From NCBI RefSeq assembly GCF_902168065.1, contig NZ_LR655703.1, positions 1 through 60,447 of the forward strand: a DNA stretch of 60,447 nucleotides. Direction: 5' to 3'. Below, one piece after another: positions 30,886-40,477 of this stretch. Position 1 is the first letter of the stretch; each line of letters begins with the position of its first letter. The translations under genes were made by a program, and so were the position numbers. A model generated the notes under the pieces. The model did no database searches. It saw nothing but the letters and a program-made list of their open reading frames with translations, and had not been told where the DNA came from. The DNA is from Mycobacterium tilburgii (GTDB lineage Bacteria > Actinomycetota > Actinomycetes > Mycobacteriales > Mycobacteriaceae).

Positions 30886-31962
30886 GTGCTGGACTTGCAT
30901 GGGGATCCGATCGCGTTGACCGCGGCGCTGGTCGACATTCCCAGCGAGTCGAGGCACGAAAGACGCATCGCCGACGAGGTCGAGGCCGCGCTGCGGGAGC
31001 AGACGTCCGGTTTCGAGATCATCCGCACCGGCGACGCCGTGCTGGCCCGCACCCGACGCAATCTGCCGACCCGGGTGCTGCTGGCCGGGCATCTGGACAC
31101 CGTCCCGGCGGCCGATAACCTGCCGAGCCGCCGCTCGACCGGCGCGGACGGCGACGTGTTGCACGGCTGCGGCACCGCGGACATGAAGTCCGGTGACGCG
31201 GTGTTCCTGCATTTGGCCGCCACCGTGACCGAGCCGGCACACGACCTGACGCTGGTGCTCTACGACTGCGAGGAAGTCGAATCGGCCGCAAACGGTCTGG
31301 GCCGCATCCAGCGCGAGCTGCCGGACTGGTTGGCCGCCGACGTCGCCATTCTGGGTGAGCCCACCGCCGGCTACATCGAGGCCGGTTGTCAGGGCACGCT
31401 GCGAGTCGTGGTTAGCGCCACCGGGACTCGAGTACACTCGGCGCGATCCTGGTTGGGGGACAACGCTATTCACAAACTGGGCGAGGTGCTCAACCGGCTG
31501 TCCGAATACCGGGCGCGCACCGTCGACATCGACGGTTGCGAGTACCGCGACGGCTTGTCGGCCGTGCGCGTCGACGGCGGGGTGGCCGGCAACGTGATTC
31601 CCGACGCCGCCTCGGTCACCGTCAACTACCGGTTCGCACCGGACCGCTCACCCGCTGAGGCGCTGCAGCACGTGCGCGATGTGTTCGACGGTATCGACGT
31701 GCTAATCGAGAAGACCGACTGCGCCGCAGGCGCATTGCCCGGCTTGTCGCAGCCGGCCGCCAAGGCCCTGGTCGACGCAGCGGGCGGCAACGTCCGGGCG
31801 AAGTACAGCTGGACGGACGTGGCCCGGTTCGCGGTGTTGGGCATCCCTGCGGTCAACTTCGGCCCCGGTGACCCCAACCTGGCGCACCGGCGTGATGAAC
31901 GGGTGCCGGTGGCGGCGATCAACGACGCGGTGGCGATGCTGCGGCCCTACTTGGGCGGCTGA
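30886..31962 (+). CDS. dapE: Succinyl-diaminopimelate desuccinylase
   Basis: Di-zinc M20-family hydrolase that releases LL-diaminopimelate from its N-succinyl form. 358 residues from GTG 30886. Metal and catalytic motifs: [26 protein letters not shown] (general base Glu), [15 protein letters not shown], and the C-terminal HRRDERVPV (zinc His), with dimerisation-domain blocks between. The divergent 47-bp gap with dapD must hold both promoters. The end overlaps the stop of the Rv1204c-like pseudogene by 16 bp. Confidence 0.95.
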   Translation: MLDLHGDPIALTAALVDIPSESRHERRIADEVEAALREQTSGFEIIRTGDAVLARTRRNLPTRVLLAGHLDTVPAADNLPSRRSTGADGDVLHGCGTADMKSGDAVFLHLAATVTEPAHDLTLVLYDCEEVESAANGLGRIQRELPDWLAADVAILGEPTAGYIEAGCQGTLRVVVSATGTRVHSARSWLGDNAIHKLGEVLNRLSEYRARTVDIDGCEYRDGLSAVRVDGGVAGNVIPDAASVTVNYRFAPDRSPAEALQHVRDVFDGIDVLIEKTDCAAGALPGLSQPAAKALVDAAGGNVRAKYSWTDVARFAVLGIPAVNFGPGDPNLAHRRDERVPVAAINDAVAMLRPYLGG

Positions 31963-33524
31963 GCGCACCGCTGCGCCTGGGCGGCGGCATCGGCGGCCGC
32001 GGCGTGCAGACCGGCCGCAGTCAGTTCCTCGGCCACCTTGCGCAATGGCGCCCCGTCGCCGGCGGCCAGCTCGTGCGTGCGCCAGCGCGAGTCGACCTGT
32101 CGCGCAGTCAATCTCGTTGCACAGCCGGGCCAGCGGATCGGCCACCCGGATATCCCCGAGCCGGACCGCCTCGTGCCACGCGCGCAACGCCACGGCCGAC
32201 TGACCGCGCTGTTCGGGCATCCGCGCGGCGTCGCGGGCGGCGGTCACCGCGCCGTGGGCGTCCCGTGCCGCCACCACGCCCGGGCCACACCCAACTCCGG
32301 GCTGAACAGCGCCGACTTAGTTCCGTGCCGAGACTCGGCTCTGCTCAACGCTTTTGCTGAACCGGCGATATCGCCGTGCTGGGCCAGCGCGGTGGCCAGC
32401 AGCATCAGCGACAGTGGACCCCACGAATAGCCGGTGCGCTCCAGCGTGGCGGCAGCCGGACCGAGCAGCACGGCGGCATCGGCGAATTGGCCCGCGGCAA
32501 TCAGTATTTTCGCCAGCAGCACTTCGCCGATCGCACGGCCCGACTGCTGCGACTCGGCGAAATCGGTTAACTGCTGCGCGAGTTCGGTCGCGGTGTCCAG
32601 ATGGCCGGTCATCGACAGGGTCGTGATGTCGCCCAGGCCGACGGTGAACCGCAACAACCCGGAGGTGCTCGGCGCCCTGCGCCCGCAGCGCCATCGGCGA
32701 ACCGGCCCTGCCGTGCCGCGCACAGCGTGGCCGCACTGGCCTCCCAGGCCACCTCCTGATCGTCGGCGCCCAGCGCGGCGCGGGCACGCTCGGAGAACAA
32801 CGGATGGGCGGTGTAGACCACCGGTTTGTCGGAATGTTCGTCACGCAGTCGGGTTTCGGCCGCACCCCACTGTTGCGCCTCGGCGACAGCGCTGTCGTCG
32901 GCCAGGGCGGTGAGATCGGCCAGCGACAGCGGTTCCTCGACGGCCAGATAGTCGAGCACCGCCCGCGCCGGGGCCGGCAACTCGGCGATGAACGTGTCGA
33001 CCTCGGCGGTGGTGGTGGCCGCGCCGGGCGTGTCGACGTCGATGCGGTCCAACAGACCGTCGGTCCACAGCGCCGCGATCGCGTTGGGTGAGCGTCCGCC
33101 CGGGCGGTGACGATCATCCGCGGCGGTGCCGGCCAACGCCAACTGGTACGCCAGCGTGGCCGATAGGATGTCCAAATCGTGGGTGTCGTCGACGATCAGC
33201 AGCAGATCGCTCTGCCGGTCGCGGCCCAGCGACGCCCGCGCCGCGCGCAGCAACGCGGCCGGCTTGCCGATGTCGGCGATATCTACCAGATGGCTGAAGG
33301 CGACGAACGGAACCACCCGCTCGGTCGGCGTGACGGTGACCCAGCGGACGAACGTCGCCGGGTGTGCGGCCGAAAAATGCTCGGCAGCCAGGCGCGTCAG
33401 TGTCGACTTGCCGACCCCGTCCGGCCCCCAGCACCACCGCGCCCCGGTGTGTCCCGTCCGCCAGTGCGACCTCGAGTTGTTGCAATGTGGACGCGTGCTG
33501 CGGGACGTTCCATCGGATCGGCAT
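31947..33524 (-). pseudogene. Broken P-loop ATPase (Rv1204c-like)
   Basis: Starts MPIRWNVPQHASTLQQLEVA, then a Walker A GPDGVGKSTLTRL read after a frameshift near 33420, VVPFVAFSHLVDIADIGKPA and Walker B LLLIVDDTHDLDIL. Further: TFIAELPAPARAVLDYLAVE, VYTAHPLFSERARAALGADD. The C-terminal helical repeats appear in shifted frames (LSMTGHLDTATELAQQLTDF, LALAQHGDIAGSAKA) and it finishes [12 protein letters not shown] at TAG 31947. Frameshifts near 33420, 33110, 32700, 32270 and 32100. The layout resembles a STAND-type AAA ATPase/LuxR regulator without its HTH. Role unknown. Confidence 0.8.
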
Positions 33525-33623
33525 CGCCGAATTTTATTGCGGGACGTTGTCAAGCCGATGACGAGCCACTGTGTCGGCCCGGTTGGTGCACAGTCCGGCC
33601 GGCTTTGGTCTACGTTGGCGGTT

Positions 33624-34175
33624 ATGCGCCCCGAAGGCGAATGGTCGGTATGCGTGTACTGCGCGTCCGGGCCGACGCATCGCAAATTACTCGATGTGTC
33701 GGGCGAACTCGGCGAGGCGATAGCCGAGCGGGGCTGGACGCTGGTTTGGGGCGGCGGCCACGTTTCGGCGATGGGGGTGGTGGCGAGCGCGGCGCGGGCC
33801 CGAGGCGGCCGGACCGTCGGCGTCATCCCCGAGCAACTGGTGCGGCGCGAGCTCGCCGACACGCTGGCGGACGAGTTGATCGTCACCGACACCATGCGCG
33901 ACCGGAAACACATCATGGAAGACCGCTCCGATGCGTTCATCGTGCTGCCCGGCGGCATCGGCACTCTCGACGAACTCTTCGACGCGTGGACAACCGGCTA
34001 TCTGGGTATGCACGACAAACCCGTCGTGCTGCTCGATCCGTGGGGACACTACGAGGGACTGTGGCTGTGGCTGAACGGACTGCTCGACAGGGGCTACATC
34101 TCGCAGGTAGCAATGAACCGGCTGGTGCTGGTCGATAAGGTCGGTGCCGCAATCGAGGCGTGTGCCCCCCTCTGA
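33624..34175 (+). CDS. LOG-family phosphoribohydrolase (Rv1205-like)
   Basis: LONELY GUY enzyme that releases free cytokinin-type bases from nucleoside 5'-monophosphates; the M. tuberculosis homologue Rv1205 is reported to make cytokinins. 183 residues from ATG 33624; longer frames to the left lie over the Rv1204c remnant. Signature motifs: VCVYCASGP, VWGGGHVSAMG (nucleotide-binding glycines), DRKHIMEDRSDAFIVLPGGI then GTLDELFDAWTTG, the PGGxGTxxE motif. Intact. Confidence 0.92.
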   Translation: MRPEGEWSVCVYCASGPTHRKLLDVSGELGEAIAERGWTLVWGGGHVSAMGVVASAARARGGRTVGVIPEQLVRRELADTLADELIVTDTMRDRKHIMEDRSDAFIVLPGGIGTLDELFDAWTTGYLGMHDKPVVLLDPWGHYEGLWLWLNGLLDRGYISQVAMNRLVLVDKVGAAIEACAPL

Positions 34176-34208
34176 GGTCGGCTTGCATCAAGGGGAATTG
34201 AGGGAGCC

Positions 34209-35717
34209 GTGTCCGATCACACTGGGGCAGCACGCAAACCCGTCGGCCTGCCCGATATCGCGTCTGGGCTGCCCGGCGTGCTGGCCGACCTGCCCGTCAT
34301 CGTGCGGGGAGCGGTGACCGGGTTGCTGGCCCAGCCCAATTCGAAGAAGTCGATCGGCAGCGTGTTCCAGGACCGCGCCGCCCGCTTCGGCGACCGCGTT
34401 TTCTGCGGTTCGGCGACCAGCAGCTGACCTACCGGGACACCAACGCCGCGGCCAACCGGTACGCGGCCGTCTTGGCGTCGCGGGGCGTCGGCCGCGGCGA
34501 CATCATAGCGATCATGCTGCGCATCGCCCAACGCCGTGCTGGCGATGCTGGCCGCGGTCAAATGCGGCGGTCGCCGGCATGCTCAACTACCACCAGCGCG
34601 GCGAGGTGCTGGCGCACAGCCTGGGTCTGCTCGACGCCAAGGTGCTGGTCGCGGAGACCGACCTGGTCAGCGCCGTCACCGAGTCGGGCTCCACGGCCAG
34701 CGCCGCGACGCTGACCATCGGGATCTGGAGCGGTTCGCCACCGGCGCGCCCGCCACCAACCCGGATTCGGTGGCCGCTGTACCACAACAACGCGCTGACG
34801 GTGGCGCTGGCGTCGGTGATCACCTCCGGGGCGACAGCTGGCACTGGGTAAGGCGTTTTCGGCGTCCCGGTTCTGGGACGAGGTGATCGGGAGCCGGGCT
34901 ACGGCAACGGACTGCGCCCGGAAATCTGGCAGGACTTTACCGAGCGGTTCGGCATCGCGCGGGTGTGTGAGTTCTAAGCCTCCAGCGAGGGCAACACGGC
35001 GTTCATCAACATCTTCAACGTGCCCGGGTCGACCGGGATCGCGCCGATGCAGCTGGTATACGTCGAATACGACCCCGACACTGGAGACCCGGTGCGCGAC
35101 GACAACGGCCGCGTGCGACGGGTGCCGGGGGGCCCGGAAAGCCGGGTTTGCTGCTCAGCCCGGTCAATCGGCTGCAGCCGTTCGACGGCTACAAACAAAT
35201 CGGCAAGCGAAAAAGTTGGTGCGCAACGCTTTTCGTAACGGCGACTGCTACTTCAACTCCGGCGACGTGATGAGTCCGCAGGGCATGCGGCCCGCCGCGT
35301 TCGTCGACCGGCTCGGCGACACCTTCCGCTGGAAGGGGAGAACGTCGCCACCACCCAGGTCGAGGCGGTGGTCGCGTCGGACAAATCTGTCGAGGAATGC
35401 ACCATGTTCGGTGTGGAAGTCCCCAACACCGGTGGTCGGGCCGGATGGCTGCGGTCCAATTGTGCGACGGCGCGCAGTTCGATGACAAGTCGCTGGCCCG
35501 CGCGGTCTACGACCAGTTGCCCTGCTACGCGCTGCCGTTGTTCGTGCGGGTGGTCAAGACGCTGGAACACACCACCACGTTCAAGAGACGTAAGGTGGAG
35601 TTGCGCGAGCAGGCCTACGGTGCTGACGTGCCGGACCCGTTGTACGTGCTGGCCGGCCGTGACGAGGGCTATGTGCCGTATTACGACGACTACCCAGCGG
35701 AGGTAGCCGGCCGGTAA
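34209..35717 (+). pseudogene. fadD6: Broken fatty-acid-CoA ligase FadD6
   Basis: Opens normally (MSDHTGAARKPVGLPDIASG, SIGSVFQDRAARFGDRVF), shifts frame near 34400 to QLTYRDTNAAANRYAAVLAS, then follows in pieces AGMLNYHQRGEVLAHSLGLL and FGIARVCEF, hits TAA at 34975-34977 (probably Tyr before), continues ASSEGNTAFINIFNVPGSTG and LVRNAFRNGDCYFNSGDVM. It ends in frame VYDQLPCYALPLFVRVVKTL and KRRKVELREQAYGADVPDPL. More than five frameshifts and several small deletions; the central ATP-grip region is scrambled. FadD6 activates long-chain fatty acids and is linked to triacylglycerol storage in M. tuberculosis. Confidence 0.9.
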
Positions 35718-35730
35718 GCGCCCACAAGGT

Positions 35731-35791
35731 TGAGCGTGCGCTGACGGCGTCGAGTGTGCGTCCGGGGCGTTTGAGCATGCATCCACAGCGG
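35731..35791 (+). repeat. Three imperfect 20-bp direct repeats upstream of folP2
   Basis: Units start at 35731 (TTGAGCGTGCGCTGACGGCG), 35751 (TCGAGTGTGCGTCCGGGGCG) and 35772 (TTGAGCATGCATCCACAGCG). Related words appear at about 35818 and after putA. As I recall, the annotated N-terminus of M. tuberculosis FolP2 is a peptide repeat, which may be a translation of a similar intergenic array; this supports the shorter start chosen here. Confidence 0.6.
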
Positions 35792-35877
35792 GTGGCCCCG
35801 GCAACACGCCCTGGCGTCACACTTGACGACCCGTCCCCGGGGCCGCACCGGCCGTGGTGACCCGGCACTATGGACGA

Positions 35878-36753
35878 GTGCAGCCAACTCTGTGCGGCCG
35901 GCCGGTCGCCGTGGATCGCGCGCTGATCATGGCGATCATCAACCGCACGCCCGACTCGTTTTACGACAAGGGCGCGACGTTCAGCGATGACGCGGCCAAG
36001 GCCGCCGCGCACCGCGCCGTGCAGGACGGTGCCGACATCATCGACGTCGGGGGGGTCAAGGCCGGCCCCGGCGAGAACGTCGACGCCGCGATGGAGATCG
36101 CCCGCCTGGTGCCGTTCATCGAATGGCTGCGCAACACCTACCCTGACCAGCTGATAAGCGTCGACACCTGGCGCTCCGAAGTCGCCCGGCTGGCCTGCGC
36201 GGCGGGTGCGGACCTGATCAACGACACCTGGGCCGGCATCGACCCGGCCCTGCCGGAGGTCGCGGCCGAGCTGGGCGTGGGCCTGGTGTGTTCGCACACC
36301 GGCGGCGCCCAGCCGCGCACCCGTCCATTCCGGGTGAGCTACGGTACGACCACCCGGGGTGTGGTCGACGACGCGATCCGTCAGCTCACCACCACCGCCG
36401 AACGCGCCGTGGCGGCCGGGGTGGCCCCCGATCGGGTGCTGATCGACCCGGCGCACGACTTCGGCAAGAACACGTTCCACGGGCTGATGTTGTTGCGGCA
36501 CGTGGACGATCTCGTTAATACCGGGTGGCCCGTGCTCATGGCTTTGAGCAACAAGGACTTCATCGGGGAGACTCTGGGTGTGGAACTGACCGAACGGCTC
36601 GAGGGCACGCTGGCGGCCACTGCGCTGGCGGCCGCCGCCGGGGTGCGCGTATTCCGGGTGCACGAGGTCGTAGCGACCCTGCGCGTGCTGGAAATGGTCG
36701 CCTCGATCCAGGGGGCCCGTCCGCCGGCCCGGACGGTGAGGGGGCTGGCATGA
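35878..36753 (+). CDS. folP2: Dihydropteroate synthase homologue FolP2
   Basis: 291 residues from GTG 35878. It has the DHPS barrel blocks MAIINRTPDSF, DGADIIDVGGVKAGPG, LISVDTWRSEV, INDTWAGIDP and LIDPAHDFGKNTFHGL, but family studies of FolP2 report no dihydropteroate synthase activity, FolP1 being the folate enzyme. FolP2 always precedes gpgS, hinting at a role near glucosylglycerate or methylglucose lipopolysaccharide synthesis; that is inference. The stop overlaps the gpgS start (ATGA). Confidence 0.9.
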   Translation: MQPTLCGRPVAVDRALIMAIINRTPDSFYDKGATFSDDAAKAAAHRAVQDGADIIDVGGVKAGPGENVDAAMEIARLVPFIEWLRNTYPDQLISVDTWRSEVARLACAAGADLINDTWAGIDPALPEVAAELGVGLVCSHTGGAQPRTRPFRVSYGTTTRGVVDDAIRQLTTTAERAVAAGVAPDRVLIDPAHDFGKNTFHGLMLLRHVDDLVNTGWPVLMALSNKDFIGETLGVELTERLEGTLAATALAAAAGVRVFRVHEVVATLRVLEMVASIQGARPPARTVRGLA

Positions 36754-37742
36754 CCGCATCGGACCTTCTCGCTGGCGAACTGACCGGCAATGACGTCGCT
36801 GCCGCGCGGCAATGGCTGACCAGCCGCAGCTGGACCCGTCCCACCTGGACCGTGCCCGAGCTGGAAGCCGCGAAGGGCGGCCGGACGATCTCGGTGGTGC
36901 TGCCCGCCCTCAACGAGGAAGAAACCATCGCCTCGGTCGTCGGCAGCATCTCCCCGCTGCTGGACGGGCTCGTCGACGAGCTGATCGTGCTGGACTCCGG
37001 GTCGACCGATGAGACCGAGATCCGGGCCGTCGCAGCCGGTGCCCGCGTCGTCAGCCGCGAACAGGCGCTGCCCGAGATCCCACCGCGCCCCGGCAAGGGT
37101 GAGGCGCTGTGGCGGTCGCTGGCCGCCAGCAGCGGCGACATCGTCGTGTTTGTCGATTCCGACCTGATCAACCCGCATCCGATGTTCGTGCCATGGCTGC
37201 TCGGCCCGCTGCTCACCGGCGACGGCATTCACCTGGTCAAAAGCTTCTACCGGCGGCCCCTGTCCGCCGGCGCGACGGGAGCCGGCGACGAGGCGGCCAG
37301 CGGCGGCGGCCGGGTCACCGAGCTGGTGGCGCGGCCGTTGCTGGCCGCGCTGCGCCCGGAGTTGGGCTGCGTGCTGCAGCCGCTCGGCGGGGAATACGCG
37401 GCCAGCCGGGAGCTGCTGACTTCGCTGCCGTTCGCCCCCGGCTACGGCGTCGAGATCGGCCTGCTGATCGACACCATCGACCGGCTGGGGCTGGATGCGA
37501 TCGCGCAGGTCAACCTGGGGGTGCGGGCGCACCGCAACCGGCCGCTGGCCGAGCTGGGCGGGATGAGCCGCCAGGTGATCGCGACGCTGCTCTCGCGCTG
37601 CGGCATTCCCGACTCCGGGGTGGGGTTGACCCAGTTCGTCGCCGCCGGGCCGGACGGTCCCGACGGCCCGAGCTACACTCAGCGGACCGCGCCGATGTCG
37701 CTGGCCGACCGGCCGCCGATGAAGGTGCTCAGACCACGCTGA
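36750..37742 (+). CDS. gpgS: Glucosyl-3-phosphoglycerate synthase
   Basis: GT81 glycosyltransferase that joins glucose to 3-phosphoglycerate, the first step of methylglucose lipopolysaccharide, which regulates fatty-acid synthesis. ATG 36750 overlaps the folP2 stop; 330 residues (M. tuberculosis 324). Key parts: VVLPALNEEETIASVV, IVLDSGSTDET, GKGEALWRSL, the metal-binding Asp-Ser-Asp at about residues 134-136 (VFVDSDLINP), GCVLQPLGGEYAASRELL, and RAHRNRPLAELGGMS. Intact, as expected for a gene regarded as essential. Confidence 0.95.
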   Translation: MTASDLLAGELTGNDVAAARQWLTSRSWTRPTWTVPELEAAKGGRTISVVLPALNEEETIASVVGSISPLLDGLVDELIVLDSGSTDETEIRAVAAGARVVSREQALPEIPPRPGKGEALWRSLAASSGDIVVFVDSDLINPHPMFVPWLLGPLLTGDGIHLVKSFYRRPLSAGATGAGDEAASGGGRVTELVARPLLAALRPELGCVLQPLGGEYAASRELLTSLPFAPGYGVEIGLLIDTIDRLGLDAIAQVNLGVRAHRNRPLAELGGMSRQVIATLLSRCGIPDSGVGLTQFVAAGPDGPDGPSYTQRTAPMSLADRPPMKVLRPR

Positions 37743-37780
37743 GGGCCACTGTGTCGGTGGTATAGGGCACTATCGATGCC

Positions 37781-38134
37781 GTGGCGTTAGTCTTGCTCTA
37801 CCTCGTGGTGTTGGTGCTGGTCGCAATCGTGCTGTTCGGTGCGGCAAGCCTGCTGTTCGGGCGCGGCGAACAGTTGCCGCCGCTGCCCTGGGGTACGACG
37901 GCGACCGTGCTGCCGGCCTACGGCGTCACGGGCAGCGACGTCGACGCGGTCAAGTTCACCCAGGTGTTGCGCGGCTACAAGACCAGCGAGGTGGACTGGG
38001 TGCTGGACCGCCTGGCCCGCGAGCTCGAGGCGCTGCGGGGTCAGCTTGCCGCCGTCAGCACCGCACCGGCCGCCGGGAACGACGCCGCCGAGCCGGCGCA
38101 GGATGAGGACGCCGGAAGCGAGGATCCGGCGTGA
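37781..38134 (+). CDS. DivIVA-domain membrane protein (Rv1209-like)
   Basis: 117 residues from GTG 37781. One N-terminal membrane helix (LVLLYLVVLVLVAIVLFGAA), then a DivIVA-type segment VDAVKFTQVLRGYKTSEVDW and VLDRLARELEALRGQLAAV (short coiled coil), and an acidic Ala/Glu/Asp tail. DivIVA domains mark curved or polar membrane sites; the precise job here is unknown. The last four bases overlap the GTG of tagA. Confidence 0.85.
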   Translation: MALVLLYLVVLVLVAIVLFGAASLLFGRGEQLPPLPWGTTATVLPAYGVTGSDVDAVKFTQVLRGYKTSEVDWVLDRLARELEALRGQLAAVSTAPAAGNDAAEPAQDEDAGSEDPA

Positions 38135-38709
38135 GCGACGACGGGCTGATTCGCTGCAGCTGGGTGGTGGGACGGCCCGGGCCCGATTTCGAAGTGTACC
38201 GCGACTATCACGACACGGAATGGGGCCGCCCGCTGCGCGGCGAGGCTGCGCTGTTCGAGCGGATGAGCCTGGAGGCCTTCCAAAGCGGCCTGTCGTGGTT
38301 GACAATCCTGCGTAAACGAGAGAACTTCCGGCGCGCCTTCTGTGAGTTCGACATCGACAAGGTGGCCCGCTTCGGCGACGCGGATGTGCAGCGGCTGCTG
38401 GCCGATGCCGGCATCGTGCGCAACCGGGCCAAGATCGACGCGACGATCGCCAACGCGCGGGCGGCCGCGGAGCTGGGTTCGCTCGTCGATCTGTCCGAAC
38501 TGTTGTGGTCGTTTGCACCCGCGTCGCGGCCTCGTCCCGTCGACGGTTCGGAAATCCCGTCCGCCACTGCCGAATCCACGGCCATGGCCAAGGAACTCAA
38601 GCGGCGCGGATTCCGCTTCGTAGGCCCCACCACCGCTTACGCTCTGATGCAGGCGACCGGGATGGTGGACGACCACGTCCGCGATTGCTGGGTCCCCGCG
38701 TCCCGGTAG
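38131..38709 (+). CDS. tagA: 3-methyladenine DNA glycosylase I
   Basis: Base-excision enzyme removing 3-methyladenine from alkylated DNA. 192 residues from GTG 38131. The family's structural zinc ligands are visible: Cys in LIRCSWV, His in YRDYHDTEWGRPL, and DDHVRDCWVP at the end. Substrate-pocket block FERMSLEAFQSGLSWLTILR and FRFVGPTTAYALMQATGMV are intact. Transcribed with the DivIVA-like gene upstream. Confidence 0.93.
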   Translation: MSDDGLIRCSWVVGRPGPDFEVYRDYHDTEWGRPLRGEAALFERMSLEAFQSGLSWLTILRKRENFRRAFCEFDIDKVARFGDADVQRLLADAGIVRNRAKIDATIANARAAAELGSLVDLSELLWSFAPASRPRPVDGSEIPSATAESTAMAKELKRRGFRFVGPTTAYALMQATGMVDDHVRDCWVPASR

Positions 38710-38922
38710 GCACCCCCGCAATCCGGCTTCGCCGGCCGCACCACGCGAACCCGGACAGGCCCTACAGACGGGTCTTGTGTATTTAGTGACACTAATAGGG
38801 AACAATGGAAGGGTGATTTGGCAGTTCGATGTCGGGTATGGCTGGAAATCCGCTGGCGGGGCTAGCTCGCAGCCGACCAGGCTCGCGAGGACGGGTCATC
38901 TCGAATCTGGAGGGAGCACTTG

Positions 38923-39090
38923 ATGGCGGCGATGAAGCCCCGGACCGGAGACGGTCCGCTGGAAGCGACCAAGGAGGGGCGCGGCATCGTAATGCGGGTA
39001 CCACTTGAAGGTGGAGGCCGCCTCGTCGTCGAGCTGACACCCGACGAAGCCGCTGCCCTGGGCGACGAACTCAAGGGCGTCACCAGCTGA
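38923..39090 (+). CDS. DUF3117 small protein (Rv1211-like)
   Basis: 55 residues from ATG 38923, preceded by GGAGGGAGC. Sequence begins MAAMKPRTGDGPLEATKEGR and continues with a conserved basic/hydrophobic block (GIVMRVPLEGGGRLVVELTP) and a DEAAALGDELKG helix. This family is nearly invariant across Actinobacteria; its function is unknown to me. The 213-bp upstream gap contains an AT-rich stretch at about 38773-38812 (TTTAGTGACACTAATAGGG) that probably holds its promoter. Retention here suggests an important role. Confidence 0.9.
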   Translation: MAAMKPRTGDGPLEATKEGRGIVMRVPLEGGGRLVVELTPDEAAALGDELKGVTS

Positions 39091-39112
39091 GCCTGAGCTA
39101 ACCCTGCCGAAA

Positions 39113-40256
39113 CTACGCAGACACCTTCCGGTACGTCTCCAACGTCGGCGACGTGTGCCCAAGAGAATTTCTCGATGCACCGCTGGCGTCCGGCGCGCCC
39201 GTAGCGGTCGGCCTTCGCGGGGTCCGCGGCGAGTTCATTGACCGCCCTGGCCAGTTCGCCTGGTACCGGGCCGGGTCGTCGGGGTCGTAGTGCACCAGCG
39301 AGCCGGTTGGTTTTCTCGACCACGACCTCCGGTATCCCACCGACGTCGGAAGCCACCACCGCGGTTCTGCATGCCATCGCCTCCAAACTCACGATTCCTA
39401 GCGGCGCGTAGACCGATGAGCATACGAAAACCGTCGCGGCCGAGAGTATTTCGCGCAGCTCCGCGATCGGGAGCATCTCCCGGATCCAGAACACGTCGGT
39501 GCGGGCGCGGGCCAGCTCGTTCACCGCGGTGCGGACCTCGTCGGCGATCTGCGGGGTTGCGGGGCGCCGGTACAACACCAGCTGCACCTCCGGGCTGAAT
39601 TGGTGCGCGGCGGCCTCACCCCCTTCTGCCGGGTGATCCGCCCGACGAACACCACCACCGGCCGATTGGGGTCGATGCCTAGCTCGGCCAGAACCAACCC
39701 GGTGTCGGCCGGTCCGGCCGGATACCAGACGTCGGTGTCCACCCCGTTGTGGATGACGTGCACCTGGCTGGGATCCAGGGTGGGGTAGACGCGCAGCACT
39801 TCCTCGCGCATCCCGGTGCTGACCGCGATGACGGCATCGGCGGCCAGCACCGCGGTGCGCTCCACCCACGACTACACCCTGTAGCCACAGCCGAGTTGCT
39901 CGGCCTTCCACGGACGCAATGGCTCCAGCGAGTGCGCGGTCAGCACGTGCGGGATGGGGTAGAGCAGCGCGGTCAGATGTCCGGCCATGCCGGTGTACCA
40001 GGTATGTGAATGCACCACTGTCGCTGGGATGCGGCCTCGGCCATCACCAGATCCGCCGACAGCGTGGCCAACGCGGCTCGCGCTCTGCAGGCGCGGGTCG
40101 GGCTGATGCACGAATGCGCCCGGGCGGGGCTCGCCCATGCAGTGCACGTCGACCGTGTGCATAGCCGGCGCAGTTGGGCGACCAGCTCGGTCACGTGTAC
40201 GCCGGCCCCGCGGTAGACGTCCGGAGGGTACTCCCGCGTCATCCCGCCACCCGCAT
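39113..40256 (-). pseudogene. glgM: Broken maltose-1-phosphate synthase GlgM
   Basis: GT4 enzyme that uses ADP-glucose and glucose-1-phosphate to make maltose-1-phosphate for alpha-glucan. ATG at 40256 gives MRVAG then stops; one base appears lost, since the next frame reads MTREYPPDVYRGAGVHVTEL. Later: SPAAFARP region, VVHSHTWYTGMAGHLTALLY, TAG at 39872-39874, ERTAVLAADAVIAVSTGMRE, VHVIHNGVDTDVWYP, VVVFVGRITRQKG, ELREILSAATVFVCSSVYAP and LEAMACRTAVVASDVGGIPE. The end is SPTLETYRKVSA. At least five frameshifts plus one nonsense codon. Confidence 0.9.
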
Positions 40257-40477
40257 ACTCCGCACCGTAGTTCGCAGACGGCGCCCCCACGAATCGGACG
40301 GGCAAATGCGGCTGGAGACAAAACGCGGTGCAGTTGGCCGCGCGTCTGACCCCATCACCGATTACGGTGAGAGACGGCGCGCCCAGTTTGCCGAATACGT
40401 TGACGGATAGCCCGTCAGAATGGTCGCCGGGAAATTGCCCCTAGCAGCGGTTCGCGACGGCCGATAGGTTTGGAGCC

